This document shows, piece by piece, positions 1 to 8,858 of a stretch of DNA of 64,000 bases. Under the pieces are notes generated by a model. It was not told the origin of the DNA. It did no database searches and saw only the letters and a program-made list of their open reading frames with translations. Made by a program: the position numbers and the translations under genes. The DNA is taken from NCBI RefSeq assembly GCF_003206695.1, contig NZ_PZJN01000006.1:704486-768485 (forward strand), written 5' to 3'. This DNA comes from Salinicola halophyticus. Lineage in GTDB: Bacteria; Pseudomonadota; Gammaproteobacteria; Pseudomonadales; Halomonadaceae. Each line of letters begins with the position of its first letter. Within the stretch, counting starts at the first letter, position 1.

Positions 1-20
1 AGCCACGAGCCACGAGCTGC
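1..20. repeat. Degenerate GAGCYAC heptamer repeat
   Basis: The first bases contain about two to three imperfect copies of a GAGCCAC/GAGCTGC heptamer, cut by the window edge. The same heptamer family forms the longer array at 9746-9808, so this is probably a dispersed intergenic repeat of this genome. Confidence 0.5.
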
Positions 21-36
21 CTGCAGCTGGCATTCG

Positions 37-74
37 AAAAATCGACAACGCCGGGCTTTCGAGTCCGGCGTTTT
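37..74 (-). terminator. Rho-independent terminator at the end of the sugar-acid operon
   Basis: An 8-bp perfect stem (AACGCCGG at 47-54, CCGGCGTT at 65-72) has a 10-nt loop. Read on the minus strand it is followed by a run of five T (37-41), which suits the minus-strand operon ending at 172. The plus side has only four T, so it may be weakly bidirectional. Confidence 0.65.
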
Positions 75-171
75 GGGTACCGCAGCGCGGTGCGCAGAGG
101 CTGGCCCCGAGGATCTGGACTTCAGCGCGCAGTGGATGGGCGATTTGGACGATGGCGCGGCTTCGGGCGCC

Positions 172-960
172 CTAGAAGGTCCCCGGATAAGCGCCGCCGT
201 CGAGCAGCACGTTCTGACCGATCATGTAGGCGGCCTGCTGGCTGCAGAGAAAGGCGCAGACCTGGCCGAATTCTTCGGGCGTGCCGAAGCGCCCGGCGGG
301 AATGGCCTCCATGCGGGCTTGGGCCATCTCCTCGTGGGAGCGACCGCTGTTGCTGGCGGCCTTGTCGATGCCGCCTCTCAGCCGCTGGGTATCGAAGGCG
401 CCGGGCAGCAGATTGTTGAGGGTCACATTGCGGCTGGCCAGACTCGATTGGCGCGCGGTGCCGGCGACGAACCCGGTCAACCCGCTGCGGGCGCCGTTGG
501 AGAGCCCCAGCACATCGATCGGCGCTTTCACCGCCGAAGAGGTGATGTTGACGACACGTCCGAAACCGCGCTCGGCCATGCCATCGACGCAGGCCTGAAT
601 CAGCGCGATGGGGGTAAGCATGTTGGCTTCCACCGCCGCGAGCCAGTCCTGCCGGGTCCACTCGCGGAAATCCCCGGGCGGCGGCCCGCCGTTGTTGTTG
701 ATCAGAATGTCGACCTGGGGGCAGGCGGCGAGCAGGGCTTGCTGCACGGCCGGCGTACCGATATCACCGGCAACCGACCGCACTTCGATTGCGGGATCGA
801 GTGCACGCAGCTCCTCGGCGACCGCCTCGAGCGTTTCCTCGCGACGGGAGTTGATGACCAGATTGACGCCTTCTTTCGCCAGCGCAATCGCGCAGCCCTT
901 ACCCAGCCCTTGGCTGGCGGCACAGACGATGGCCCAGCGGCCGCGAATACCGAAATCCAT
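172..960 (-). CDS. SDR-family oxidoreductase with a degenerate active site
   Basis: This is a 262-residue short-chain dehydrogenase/reductase-like protein. The ATG at 960 is preceded by a GAGAGGA ribosome site. The Rossmann start reads AASQGLGKG in place of TGxxxGxG, and the NNNGG element is present. The usual YxxxK pair is replaced by S-N-G-A-R (LSNGARSG), so the proton-relay Tyr and Lys are both missing. A known SDR-like subgroup annotated as putative beta-ketoacyl reductase has the same departures, and its reaction is unknown. It is the last gene of the minus-strand sugar-acid operon, downstream of the GntR gene, so a role with a sugar-acid intermediate is likely but unproven. Confidence 0.8.
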   Translation of the reverse strand: MDFGIRGRWAIVCAASQGLGKGCAIALAKEGVNLVINSRREETLEAVAEELRALDPAIEVRSVAGDIGTPAVQQALLAACPQVDILINNNGGPPPGDFREWTRQDWLAAVEANMLTPIALIQACVDGMAERGFGRVVNITSSAVKAPIDVLGLSNGARSGLTGFVAGTARQSSLASRNVTLNNLLPGAFDTQRLRGGIDKAASNSGRSHEEMAQARMEAIPAGRFGTPEEFGQVCAFLCSQQAAYMIGQNVLLDGGAYPGTF

Positions 961-1043
961 GGTGTTTTCCTCTCGTGAGATCAGGGCGGACATCGCGGGT
1001 GAGGCGTGCGAGTTCCACGGCGTACAGGATTTGGGCGATGGGT

Positions 1044-1811
1044 TCAGCGGGCGAGCGCCGCCGGCACCTCGCCCAGCAAGGTTTCCGGCATCTCCATCCC
1101 CAGTGCGTCGGCGGTGCCTTCCAGCACGGCTACCGACGCGAAGAAGGCGTCTCGAGGCCGCCGGGTGCGAATGCACTCCATCAAGTGGCGATGGCGTTCC
1201 AGGCTCTGCTCGGGATCGCTGGCGCTGACATTGGATGTCTGCACCAGCAGATGAATCGAGGGACGCAGAATATGCGACAGCTGGGTCCAGACGATATTGT
1301 GCGTCGCCTTGAAGATGGCGACATGGAACGCGACGTCATGGTCGCTTTGCAGTCGCCCCCGGTTGGCCGACGCCGGATTGTGGAAATCGTGGCCCATGCC
1401 TTCGAAAGCTTCTTCTATCGCCACCAGGTCCCGCGCCGTGGCGCGCTTGGCCGCCGTCATCGCCACATAGGGTTCGACGTCGAGCCGGAAGGTCAGGATC
1501 TCGCGCTGGATACCGGGGTTAGGCGTGGCGAACTGAACCATCCACTCGGTCACCTGCGGATCGAGAATATTCCATTTGGAGTAGGCACGGACCCGCGAGC
1601 CGTAGCCGGAGATACGCTCGATGATGCCGGCATCCACCAGCCGACGTAGATCGCTGCGCACCGCCGAACGGTTGAGCGCGAACTGTTCGCACAGATCGAT
1701 CTCCTTGGGCACGAAATCGCCGGGCTGGTAGAGCCCGGCGAAGATCTCCTTGGCCAGCGCTTCAGCAACGCTGGGGCGTTGAGGGGAACGGGATGTTGGC
1801 GCGTCCTTCAC
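1044..1811 (-). CDS. FadR/FCD-type GntR transcriptional regulator
   Basis: A 255-residue protein with an N-terminal winged helix (residues about 12-75; NRSAVRSDLRRL is the recognition helix region) and a C-terminal FCD ligand-binding domain (about 95-230) with conserved Asp and His positions (DHDVAFHVAIF). FCD regulators usually bind a carboxylic-acid effector through a metal. The gene sits between dctM and the terminal SDR on the operon strand, so it probably senses an operon substrate or intermediate. The first possible start is GTG at 1811, with no clear ribosome site, and a slightly later start is possible. It is the second GntR protein of this locus, the other being at 10801. Confidence 0.85.
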   Translation of the reverse strand: MKDAPTSRSPQRPSVAEALAKEIFAGLYQPGDFVPKEIDLCEQFALNRSAVRSDLRRLVDAGIIERISGYGSRVRAYSKWNILDPQVTEWMVQFATPNPGIQREILTFRLDVEPYVAMTAAKRATARDLVAIEEAFEGMGHDFHNPASANRGRLQSDHDVAFHVAIFKATHNIVWTQLSHILRPSIHLLVQTSNVSASDPEQSLERHRHLMECIRTRRPRDAFFASVAVLEGTADALGMEMPETLLGEVPAALAR

Positions 1812-1972
1812 GAAAATCGGTTCTCGGCAGTCGAAGTCGGTTGAGCCGTATGGTCAACATTGGCTGTCTCAACTCCATCTTACCCATCCCCTCACGCGCT
1901 TTGCGAACGGCAAAGGTCGACATACGCCCATGGTCGTACGCGAACGACTTCATTCGAGGCACCGCGTCGGGG

Positions 1973-3256
1973 TCAGAACACCCAGTTGGGCAGCGTCAGC
2001 GACACCGCGGGTACGAACGTCACGACCAGCAGCAGGGCGACCAGCAGCAGCCAGTAGGGCACGATCGCGCGAATGAAGGCGCCTATCGAAACACCGGTGA
2101 TACTGCAGGTCGTGAACATCACCGTTCCCAGTGGCGGTGTGATCGTGCCGATCGAAGCGTTGAGGATAAACACGATGCCGAAGTGCACCGGATCGATGCC
2201 GAACTGGGCCGCCACGGGTGCCAGCAGCGGCGACAGCACGATCAGGATCGCGTTGCCCTCCAGAAACATGCCCAGGATCAGCAGCAGCGCGTTGGCGATC
2301 AGCAGAAACGCCACGGCGCTGCCGACGCTCGACGACAGCATCAGCGCGATCTGCTGGGGAATCTGCTCCCAGGTCAACACGCGCGCGAAGCCCGAGGCGA
2401 CCGCGATGATGAACAGCACGTTGACCGAGGCCATCAGCGATTCCTGGGTTGCCACGGCGATACTGCCCAGCCCCATCTGCCGATACACGAATAGCCCGAC
2501 GATCAGAGCGTAAAGCACTGCCATCGCGCCCGCTTCGGTCGGCGTGAAGACACCGACGCGGATGCCGCCGATCACCACCACGGGCAGCAGCAGGGCGATG
2601 ATCCCGGCACGGGTGACGCTGATCCATTCGTGGCGCGATACGCGTTCGCGACGCGGCTTCTGATAGCCAAGACGGCGGCACTGGATCGAGACCAGCACCA
2701 TCATCGCGACCGCCATCAGCACGCCGGGCACCACACCGGCGAGAAACAGCCGGCCGATGGAGACATTGTTGACGTAGCCGTAGACGATCAGCGCGATCCC
2801 CGGCGGAATGGTCGAGGTGATCAGCGACGACGAGGCCGTGATTGCACTCGAAAACGCCTTGGGATAGCCGGCGGCCGTCATGCTCGGTACCAGTAGCTTG
2901 GCGTTCATGGCCGCGTCGGCGATGTTGGAGCCGGAAAGACCGCCCATGAAGGTGCTCAGCAACACGTTGGCCTGGGCCAGGCCGCCATGCATGCGACGAG
3001 TCATCAGCTCGGCCAGCGTCAGCAGGCGCTCGGTGATGCCGGAGTGGTTCATGAACACCCCGGCCATGATGAAGAACGGAATCGCCAGCAGCGAAATCGA
3101 CTCGAGCCCGCCGGCAAGGCGCTGGATCAGCGTCACCATCGGCTGGTCGGCGCCGATCAGAAAATAGGCCAGGCTCGACGCGAACAGGGCGAAGGCCACC
3201 GGCGTACCCAGGCAGAACAGAACGAAGAGCGCGACGAGCGCGATTCCAACGGCCAT
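1973..3256 (-). CDS. dctM: TRAP transporter large permease subunit (DctM family)
   Basis: This 427-residue, very hydrophobic protein is the ion-coupled large membrane subunit of a tripartite TRAP transporter. The length and the motifs LLAIPFFIMAGVFM, GGLSGSNIADAA and TPPLGTVMFTTC match the DctM family, with about 11-12 membrane segments. ATG 3256 is preferred because AAGGAG lies 8 nt upstream. A GTG at 3265 that overlaps the dctQ stop is the alternative. It works with DctQ (just upstream) and the periplasmic DctP. Given the altronate enzymes in the same operon, the substrate is probably an aldonate or uronate. Confidence 0.92.
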   Translation of the reverse strand: MAVGIALVALFVLFCLGTPVAFALFASSLAYFLIGADQPMVTLIQRLAGGLESISLLAIPFFIMAGVFMNHSGITERLLTLAELMTRRMHGGLAQANVLLSTFMGGLSGSNIADAAMNAKLLVPSMTAAGYPKAFSSAITASSSLITSTIPPGIALIVYGYVNNVSIGRLFLAGVVPGVLMAVAMMVLVSIQCRRLGYQKPRRERVSRHEWISVTRAGIIALLLPVVVIGGIRVGVFTPTEAGAMAVLYALIVGLFVYRQMGLGSIAVATQESLMASVNVLFIIAVASGFARVLTWEQIPQQIALMLSSSVGSAVAFLLIANALLLILGMFLEGNAILIVLSPLLAPVAAQFGIDPVHFGIVFILNASIGTITPPLGTVMFTTCSITGVSIGAFIRAIVPYWLLLVALLLVVTFVPAVSLTLPNWVF

Positions 3257-3261
3257 TGTTA

Positions 3262-3798
3262 TCACTCCTTGGTGGCGGCGGTCTCGGGAATCGCTGCCGG
3301 GGACGCCATGTTTTGGTCACTGGTAACCAGCCGATCATTGGTGATCAGGCGTACCAGCCCGTGGTAGAGCATCATGGCGGCACTGATCGGGATGGCGACG
3401 TGAATCCAGTAGTAGGGAATCTGCAGCATCGGCGTGCTGCGGAAACGCGAGAACGGTAGTAGTTCCAGCCCCCAGAACAGCATCGCGGCGGCGCACAGCA
3501 TGACGATGCCGACGTTGAAAATGCGGGTGTTCCAGCGCGCGACGGGTGCCGGCAATCGCTCGTTGAGCAGGCCGATCAGCACGTGTTCGTTACGCCGAAC
3601 CAGCGCGCTTGCGCCGAGGAACGTCGCCCACACCATTAGCAGCTGCAGGATCTCCTCGCTCCAGGCCAGCGGCGACGAGAACAGGTAGCGCATGAAGACA
3701 TTGGCGATGGCCACCACGAACAGCCCGAACAGCGCCAGGCTGGCGACGACCTCATCGAGCCGCATCACGCGGTCGATCGCCCTGAAAAGCGTTTGCAT
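3262..3798 (-). CDS. dctQ: TRAP transporter small permease subunit (DctQ family)
   Basis: A 178-residue inner-membrane protein with about four membrane segments and the DctQ signature region around SSPLAWSEEILQLLMVWATF. It forms the membrane complex with DctM. ATG 3798 follows GGAG by 6 nt, and an in-frame ATG at 3810 would abut the hairpin at 3812-3841. The stop lies 5 nt before the preferred dctM start, showing translational coupling. Confidence 0.88.
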   Translation of the reverse strand: MQTLFRAIDRVMRLDEVVASLALFGLFVVAIANVFMRYLFSSPLAWSEEILQLLMVWATFLGASALVRRNEHVLIGLLNERLPAPVARWNTRIFNVGIVMLCAAAMLFWGLELLPFSRFRSTPMLQIPYYWIHVAIPISAAMMLYHGLVRLITNDRLVTSDQNMASPAAIPETAATKE

Positions 3799-3811
3799 GG
3801 TCAACTCCATG

Positions 3812-3841
3812 GCGCCCCCGCTCGGCGTGGAGCGGGGGCGC
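3812..3841 (-). promoter_or_regulatory. Intercistronic hairpin between dctP and dctQ
   Basis: A perfect 12-bp G+C-rich inverted repeat (GCGCCCCCGCTC / GAGCGGGGGCGC) with a 6-nt loop lies in the 67-nt gap between dctP and dctQ and has no T run. It ends almost against the dctQ ribosome site. Such hairpins commonly let the binding protein be made in excess of the permease, by protecting upstream mRNA or dampening dctQ translation. That function is inferred here. Confidence 0.6.
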
Positions 3842-3865
3842 TGTCATGCGAGGTTGGAGGCTCGA

Positions 3866-4861
3866 TCAGCCGTTGATGATGTCGCTGACCTCTTGATAAA
3901 GCCCCTCGCTCCACTGCGGGAACTCCGCCGGGATCTCCTTCTGGGCGCGTTCGCGGAACGGGGCGGTGTCGACCTCGTGAACCTGAACGCCGGCATCCTT
4001 CAACTGCTGCAGCGACTTGTCGGTCTCTTTCTCGACCAGGCCACGCAGGTTCTTGGCCATCTCCTGGCCGGTCTCGGTGAGGATCTGCTGATCTTCCGGA
4101 CTCAGTTGCTGCCAGAACGCTTGACCGGTGACGAACGGCGCGACGGTATGCATGTGCGCGGTCAGGTTGAGGTTCTTGACGACTTCGTAGAACTTGCCGC
4201 CATAAAGAACCGGCAGCGGATTCTCGACGCCGTCCACCAGCCCTTGGGCCAGCGCCGGATAGACATCGCCCAGTGACATTGGGGTCGGCACCGCGCCCAT
4301 CGCCTTGATGGCGGCGACGTACATCGGCGAGTTCTGCACCCGAATCTTGACCCCGGCTAGATCTTCCGGCGTCGAGACCGCTTCCCGCGAGAGCAGATGA
4401 CGGACGCCGTAGACGCTGTTGGGAATCACGATGTGGTAGCCGGATTCCTCGACTTTTTTCTCCTGGTCGGCGAACCAGTCGGAGTCGAACACCTTGAGCT
4501 TGCTGTCGAAATCGTCGGCCAGGTAGGGCGCATCGAGTACGGCGAGATCCGGCACCGAGCTCATGAAGTTGGAGTAGGCGGTGATGGTGATCAACGGCGA
4601 GCCGAACCGGGCCTGCTCCATCACCTCGGTCTCGCCACCGAGCTGGCTGGCGGGGAAGGCCTTCAGAGTCAGCTCACCGTCGCTGGCTTTCTCGACGCTT
4701 TTCGCCCACGCCTTGACCGCGACGTCGACCGGCTCGCCGGGCTGATTGCCATAGGCAACGCGAATCTCGGTGGCTGCCTGGGCCATGCCCGTCAGCGCAA
4801 GGGTGCTCAGACCCGCCAGGGTAAGCGAGGCGGTCAAGCGGAAGAATCGTTGGGTGATCAT
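3866..4861 (-). CDS. dctP: TRAP transporter substrate-binding protein (DctP family)
   Basis: A 331-residue periplasmic solute receptor. ATG 4861 is chosen because it follows GGAG and begins a clean signal peptide (MITQRFFRLTASL... ending near GMAQA, about residue 29). DctP features include the GVKIRVQNSPMY segment, whose Arg normally salt-bridges the substrate carboxylate, followed by MGAVPTPMSLGDVYPALAQG. The protein delivers an organic acid to DctQM. Its place next to altronate dehydratase and tagaturonate-reductase genes points to a hexonate or hexuronate ligand rather than a C4-dicarboxylate, which is an inference from context. Confidence 0.9.
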   Translation of the reverse strand: MITQRFFRLTASLTLAGLSTLALTGMAQAATEIRVAYGNQPGEPVDVAVKAWAKSVEKASDGELTLKAFPASQLGGETEVMEQARFGSPLITITAYSNFMSSVPDLAVLDAPYLADDFDSKLKVFDSDWFADQEKKVEESGYHIVIPNSVYGVRHLLSREAVSTPEDLAGVKIRVQNSPMYVAAIKAMGAVPTPMSLGDVYPALAQGLVDGVENPLPVLYGGKFYEVVKNLNLTAHMHTVAPFVTGQAFWQQLSPEDQQILTETGQEMAKNLRGLVEKETDKSLQQLKDAGVQVHEVDTAPFRERAQKEIPAEFPQWSEGLYQEVSDIING

Positions 4862-4908
4862 TGGCGTGCTCCGGATGTTGTCGTCTTGGATGCTTCGTGT
4901 TGTCGCCA

Positions 4909-6039
4909 TCAGCTCAACGCCTCGTCGAGCCTGGGTGTGGCGCGCCCTTGAAGGCGTGCTTTATCCACCACCGGTTGCAGGCGTCGCTGTCGCTTGGCGG
5001 TGTGATTCTGGGCAATATCGCTGAGGCGATGATCGAGAAAAGGGTTGGCGAAGCGCTCCAGCGTCACGCCCAGATAGTCCTGCAGTCGGGCCATCGATAT
5101 CTCGGCAGAGAGTGTTGGCAGGACTTCGTCTTCGAGCACGGCATGCAGTGGGTCGATCAGCGCGGCGTTCTCCATTGCCTCACGCACGAACTCGACCGGC
5201 TGGCCGGCGCGCTGCCATCGATCGACCAGATAGGTGTGGGCGAGATTGAGAATCTGCAGTTTGCACATCGCCTGCGGGCCCAGGTCATCGACTATCTCGA
5301 CATCCGGGTGGACGCAGGGGATTGCCATGCCCGGCTGGCGCTGGATGGCCCATAGCGCATAGGGTTCGGCGATCGCGCCGAGCGGCTCGAGCGGGGCCGA
5401 GACGATGCGGTCGACCAGCGTGTCGGCCCACACGCATCGGTTGTCCAGCCAGTCGAGAAACGCCGCGTTATCGGCCATCGCCTCACCGTCGCGGCGGGCC
5501 ATGGTCGTCACCAGCGATTTAAGCTTCAGGGCGTTCTGCTCGATCAGCTCGCAGGGCAGGATCGTCAGGCCGTCGTTGCCGGCCTCGAAGCGTGCGCGCA
5601 GCAGTTGCGTCACTTTGCCGGGAAAGCTCGTCGGCACTGGCGCGAGACTCGAGTCGTCGCCAGTCTCGTAGCCGTTGTCGGCGGTATTGGAAACGATGAT
5701 GCGGGCGTGCTCGACCACGTGGCGCTTGAGCGCGTCCCACTGTTCGGCGGCAATCAGGCAGCCGGCGATGCTGTCGACGGTCTGCTCGCGATCGACCGTC
5801 TGGCCGTCGCGCCGGCCGCGAATCCGAACGGGATAGCGGCGCTGCTCGGCCAGCAGCCGCGCCTTGCGCTTGCCCTCTTCGCGAGTCGAACTCTGGACCA
5901 CCAGAATGCGCTCGTCGCTGTCGCCATTTGCCAGCGATTCGGACACCAGCGCATCGACATGGGCGAGCAGAAAACGTCCGGTGCCGAACTGGACGATCCC
6001 GGCATCGCGGAAGTCGTTCGTGGGCTTCGAGAGACTCAT
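4909..6039 (-). CDS. Mannitol-dehydrogenase-family oxidoreductase, probable tagaturonate/fructuronate reductase
   Basis: This 376-residue NAD(P)-dependent polyol/uronate dehydrogenase has an N-terminal Rossmann motif (GIVQFGTGRFLLAHVD) and the family signature K-x4-N-x2-H (KLQILNLAH), which holds the catalytic Lys. Classic UxaB and UxuB are about 480 residues, so this belongs to a shorter branch. ATG 6039 overlaps the end of the altronate dehydratase gene in an ATGA junction. The expected reaction is D-tagaturonate + NADH to D-altronate, the substrate of the next enzyme. Fructuronate reductase or another 2-keto-sugar-acid activity cannot be excluded from sequence. Confidence 0.8.
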   Translation of the reverse strand: MSLSKPTNDFRDAGIVQFGTGRFLLAHVDALVSESLANGDSDERILVVQSSTREEGKRKARLLAEQRRYPVRIRGRRDGQTVDREQTVDSIAGCLIAAEQWDALKRHVVEHARIIVSNTADNGYETGDDSSLAPVPTSFPGKVTQLLRARFEAGNDGLTILPCELIEQNALKLKSLVTTMARRDGEAMADNAAFLDWLDNRCVWADTLVDRIVSAPLEPLGAIAEPYALWAIQRQPGMAIPCVHPDVEIVDDLGPQAMCKLQILNLAHTYLVDRWQRAGQPVEFVREAMENAALIDPLHAVLEDEVLPTLSAEISMARLQDYLGVTLERFANPFLDHRLSDIAQNHTAKRQRRLQPVVDKARLQGRATPRLDEALS

Positions 6040-7694
6040 AACGACACCCCGCGCTTCCACGGAATGAAGTCGTGCTGGGAGAGGCGCTGGGCGTGTGACC
6101 GGTGACGTCCTGAGGCGACCTCGATGCACAGCGCCAGCAGTTCCTCGGCCAGCTCGTCGATGCTGCGCTCGCCGCGCACGATGGGACCGGCATCGAAATC
6201 GATGATGTCGCGCATGCGCGTGGCCAGTTCGCTGTTGCTGGCGATCTTGAGCACCGGCGTCACCGGGTTGCCGGTGGGCGTGCCGAGCCCGGTGGTGAAG
6301 ACGATCAGATTGGCGCCGGAGCCGGCCAGGGCGGTGGTCGATTCCACATCGTTGCCCGGGGTGCAGAGCAGGCTCAGGCCGGGGCGACGATGCGGCTCGG
6401 TGTAGTCGAGCACGTCGACCACCGGGCCATCGCCGCCTTTCTTGGCCGCGCCGGCGGATTTCATCGCGTCGGTGATCAGGCCATCGCGAATGTTGCCGGG
6501 CGAGGGATTCATGGAGAAATCGGCCCCCACGGCGGCGGCGTGGCGCTGGTAAGCCTGCATCAGATCGCGGAAGCGTCCGGCGACATCTGCGTCGGTACAG
6601 CGGGCGACCAGCTCGTGCTCGACTCCGCAGAGCTCCGGGAACTCAGCGAGAATGCCGCTACCGCCCAGCGCGACCAGGCGATCGACCACGCCGCCCACCA
6701 GCGGATTGGCGGAGATGCCGGAGAAACCGTCGGAGCCTCCGCACTCGACGCCGAGGGTGAGCTTGGCCAGCGGTGCCGGTTGACGCGGGATTCGGTCGGC
6801 GGCCGCCAGACCGTCGAAGATCGACTGCAGCGCATTGCGAATCAGCGCCTCCTCGCTCGGTGAAGACTGCTGGTCGAAATAGTCCACCGTTCGCAGCTGC
6901 TGCGGGTCGCGCGCGGCCACCGCCGCCTTGAGCATCTGAATCTGCGCCTTCTGGCAGCCAAGGCTCAGCACCGTCGCACCGGCCACGTTGGAGTGACAGA
7001 TGTAGCCGGCGAGCAGCTGGCACAGTGCCTCGGCATCGTCGTCGGTGCCGCCGCAGCCCAGGGTGTGGGTCAGAAAGCGCACGCCGTCGACGTTGGGGAA
7101 GCGTGTTGGCGCGGCGGCGGCGAGCGGATCGCTCGCGTCGCGCTGCTCAGTATCTCCGAGACCGTCCAGCATCTGCCGCGCCATGCGCTTGTAGTCACGA
7201 TAAGGGTCATCGCCCAGCGCATCGGCGACGCACTGGCGCAGCACCTCGATATTGCGGTTTTCGCAGAACACCAGCGGAATCACCAGCCAGAGGTTGGCGG
7301 TGCCGACGCTGCCGTCGGGTCGATGGAAGCCGTCGAACGTGGTGCCCTGGAAGCGGGTCACGTCCGGCGGTGTCCAGGGCTTGCTGCCGGGCTGGACGTC
7401 GTCGCTTTCGGTAGCATGGGCGACATTGTCGACGCTGATGACGCCGCCGACGGGAATGGCGCGTGTCGCCTTGCCGACGGTGACGCCGTACATGGTGACG
7501 ATCTCCCCCGGCGACAGCGCCTCGAGCGTGAACTTGTGCTTGTGGCGAACGTTGTCGGCCAACGCGATCTCGCGATCGTCGACGACCACCTGGCGACCGG
7601 CGGGCAGGTCGGTCAGCGCCACCGCCACGTTGTCGTGCGGGTGGATGCGCAGGGTGATGCGAGCCGGGCTATCGGTGCCGATGGTGGCGCTCAT
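6036..7694 (-). CDS. uxaA: Altronate dehydratase (UxaA), full length
   Basis: A 552-residue fused altronate dehydratase with an N-terminal SAF domain (about 12-105; IHPHDNVAVALTDLPAG) and a C-terminal UxaA/GarD domain (about 130-552) with CGGTDDDAE, GVECGGSDGFSG, MNPSPGNIRDGL and TGLGTPTGNPVTPV. The family is iron-dependent and converts D-altronate to 2-keto-3-deoxy-D-gluconate (KDG). ATG 7694 overlaps the preceding dehydrogenase gene by four bases, so the three genes from 8746 to 4909 form a tightly coupled unit. A galactarate dehydratase role is possible but less likely with a tagaturonate-type reductase beside it. Confidence 0.88.
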   Translation of the reverse strand: MSATIGTDSPARITLRIHPHDNVAVALTDLPAGRQVVVDDREIALADNVRHKHKFTLEALSPGEIVTMYGVTVGKATRAIPVGGVISVDNVAHATESDDVQPGSKPWTPPDVTRFQGTTFDGFHRPDGSVGTANLWLVIPLVFCENRNIEVLRQCVADALGDDPYRDYKRMARQMLDGLGDTEQRDASDPLAAAAPTRFPNVDGVRFLTHTLGCGGTDDDAEALCQLLAGYICHSNVAGATVLSLGCQKAQIQMLKAAVAARDPQQLRTVDYFDQQSSPSEEALIRNALQSIFDGLAAADRIPRQPAPLAKLTLGVECGGSDGFSGISANPLVGGVVDRLVALGGSGILAEFPELCGVEHELVARCTDADVAGRFRDLMQAYQRHAAAVGADFSMNPSPGNIRDGLITDAMKSAGAAKKGGDGPVVDVLDYTEPHRRPGLSLLCTPGNDVESTTALAGSGANLIVFTTGLGTPTGNPVTPVLKIASNSELATRMRDIIDFDAGPIVRGERSIDELAEELLALCIEVASGRHRSHAQRLSQHDFIPWKRGVSL

Positions 7695-8746
7695 GACTGG
7701 CCCTCCAGCGCGTCGGCGTGTTTCGTGCTTTCGAGCGTCACCATCGCCTTGACCACGTCGCTGCCGGGCGCGCACCACTGCGGCATCAACGCTGGCAGAT
7801 CCTCGAGCCGACCCCGGTGGGTGATCAGCGGCTCGGTGAGAATGTCGCCACTGGCCATCAGCCGGGTGACGGTCTCGAAATCTTCCCGCGTGGCGTTGCG
7901 GCTGCCCAGCAGCGTCAGCTCCTTCTTGTGGAAATCCGGATCGCTGAAGGTGATGTCGGCCTTGACCACGCTGACCAGCACGTAGCGGCCGCCGTGGCCG
8001 GCGAAATCGAAGCCGCGGTTCATCGCACTGGGATTGCCGGTGGCATCGAATACCACATCGGCCAGGGCGCCGTCGTTGATCGCCTCGATCTCGGCCACCA
8101 CATCGTCTTCGACGGCATGCCAGACGGCATCGGCGCCGAGTTCGTCACGACACAGCGCCAGCCGATCACGATTGGTATCGATCATCGCCACCCGCGCGCC
8201 GCGGCTCTTGGCCACCTGCAGCACGCCGATACCGATCGGCCCGGCACCCACCACCACGACCAGCTCATTCTTCTCGACCTGACCGCGACGGACGGCATGC
8301 GCGCCGATGGCCTGACATTCGACCAGCGCCAAAGCTTCCGCCGACAGACCCGGCACCGGCATGAGATGCGAAGCCGGCACGTTGAGCCACTCCGCCATGC
8401 CGCCGTCGCGATGGACGCCGATCACCTCCAACTTCTGACAGCAGTTGGTACGACCCTGACGGCACGCCCGGCATTCGCCGCAGTGCAGATAGGGAATGAC
8501 GTAGACCGACTGGCCGACAAGGCCGGGATCGACATCCTCGGCAGTGGCCGCCACCTCGCCGCTTAGCTCATGACCCAGCACGCGCGGGTAGACGAAGTAG
8601 GGCTGATTACCGCCGAAGGCGTGAATGTCGGTACCGCAGATACCGATGCGGCGGATCGCCACCAGCGCCTCACCGGGCGCGCAATCGGGCACCGGCCGGT
8701 CGATGACGGCCATCTCGTTCGGTTTCGAACAGACGACGACTTGCAT
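7691..8746 (-). CDS. Zinc-dependent alcohol dehydrogenase, possible L-galactonate/sugar-acid 5-dehydrogenase
   Basis: A 351-residue medium-chain dehydrogenase. The catalytic zinc motif is near the N-terminus (GICGTDIHAFGG, then GHELSGEV), the structural zinc cysteines are C-GEC-AC-GRTNCC (about residues 89-105), and the Rossmann motif is VVGAGPIGIGV (about 165). It resembles the YjjN/LgoD and threonine/sorbitol dehydrogenase group. Translationally coupled to altronate dehydratase, it could oxidise L-galactonate to D-tagaturonate, which the reductase two genes downstream would reduce to altronate. The substrate is inferred from context. A possible operator lies 44 bp upstream of its ATG. Confidence 0.8.
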   Translation of the reverse strand: MQVVVCSKPNEMAVIDRPVPDCAPGEALVAIRRIGICGTDIHAFGGNQPYFVYPRVLGHELSGEVAATAEDVDPGLVGQSVYVIPYLHCGECRACRQGRTNCCQKLEVIGVHRDGGMAEWLNVPASHLMPVPGLSAEALALVECQAIGAHAVRRGQVEKNELVVVVGAGPIGIGVLQVAKSRGARVAMIDTNRDRLALCRDELGADAVWHAVEDDVVAEIEAINDGALADVVFDATGNPSAMNRGFDFAGHGGRYVLVSVVKADITFSDPDFHKKELTLLGSRNATREDFETVTRLMASGDILTEPLITHRGRLEDLPALMPQWCAPGSDVVKAMVTLESTKHADALEGQS

Positions 8747-8789
8747 GAAAGCGCTCCAGTATGGCGATATCGAAAATTGACTATAGGCC

Positions 8790-8806
8790 CAATGGTCAGG
8801 CCAATT
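8790..8806. promoter_or_regulatory. Possible GntR/FadR-type operator upstream of the dehydrogenase gene
   Basis: An imperfect palindrome centred on TGGTCAGGCCA lies in the 112-bp gap between the FAH-family gene and the zinc dehydrogenase. FCD-type GntR regulators commonly bind TGGTnnnACCA-like palindromes. Its place suggests an internal promoter or operator dividing the operon, but no strong -10/-35 pair is evident. Confidence 0.35.
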
Positions 8807-8858
8807 ATGTTGTACCACCCCCTTCCGACACGGTCGGCAGCGGGTGGCGTCCTGCGTG

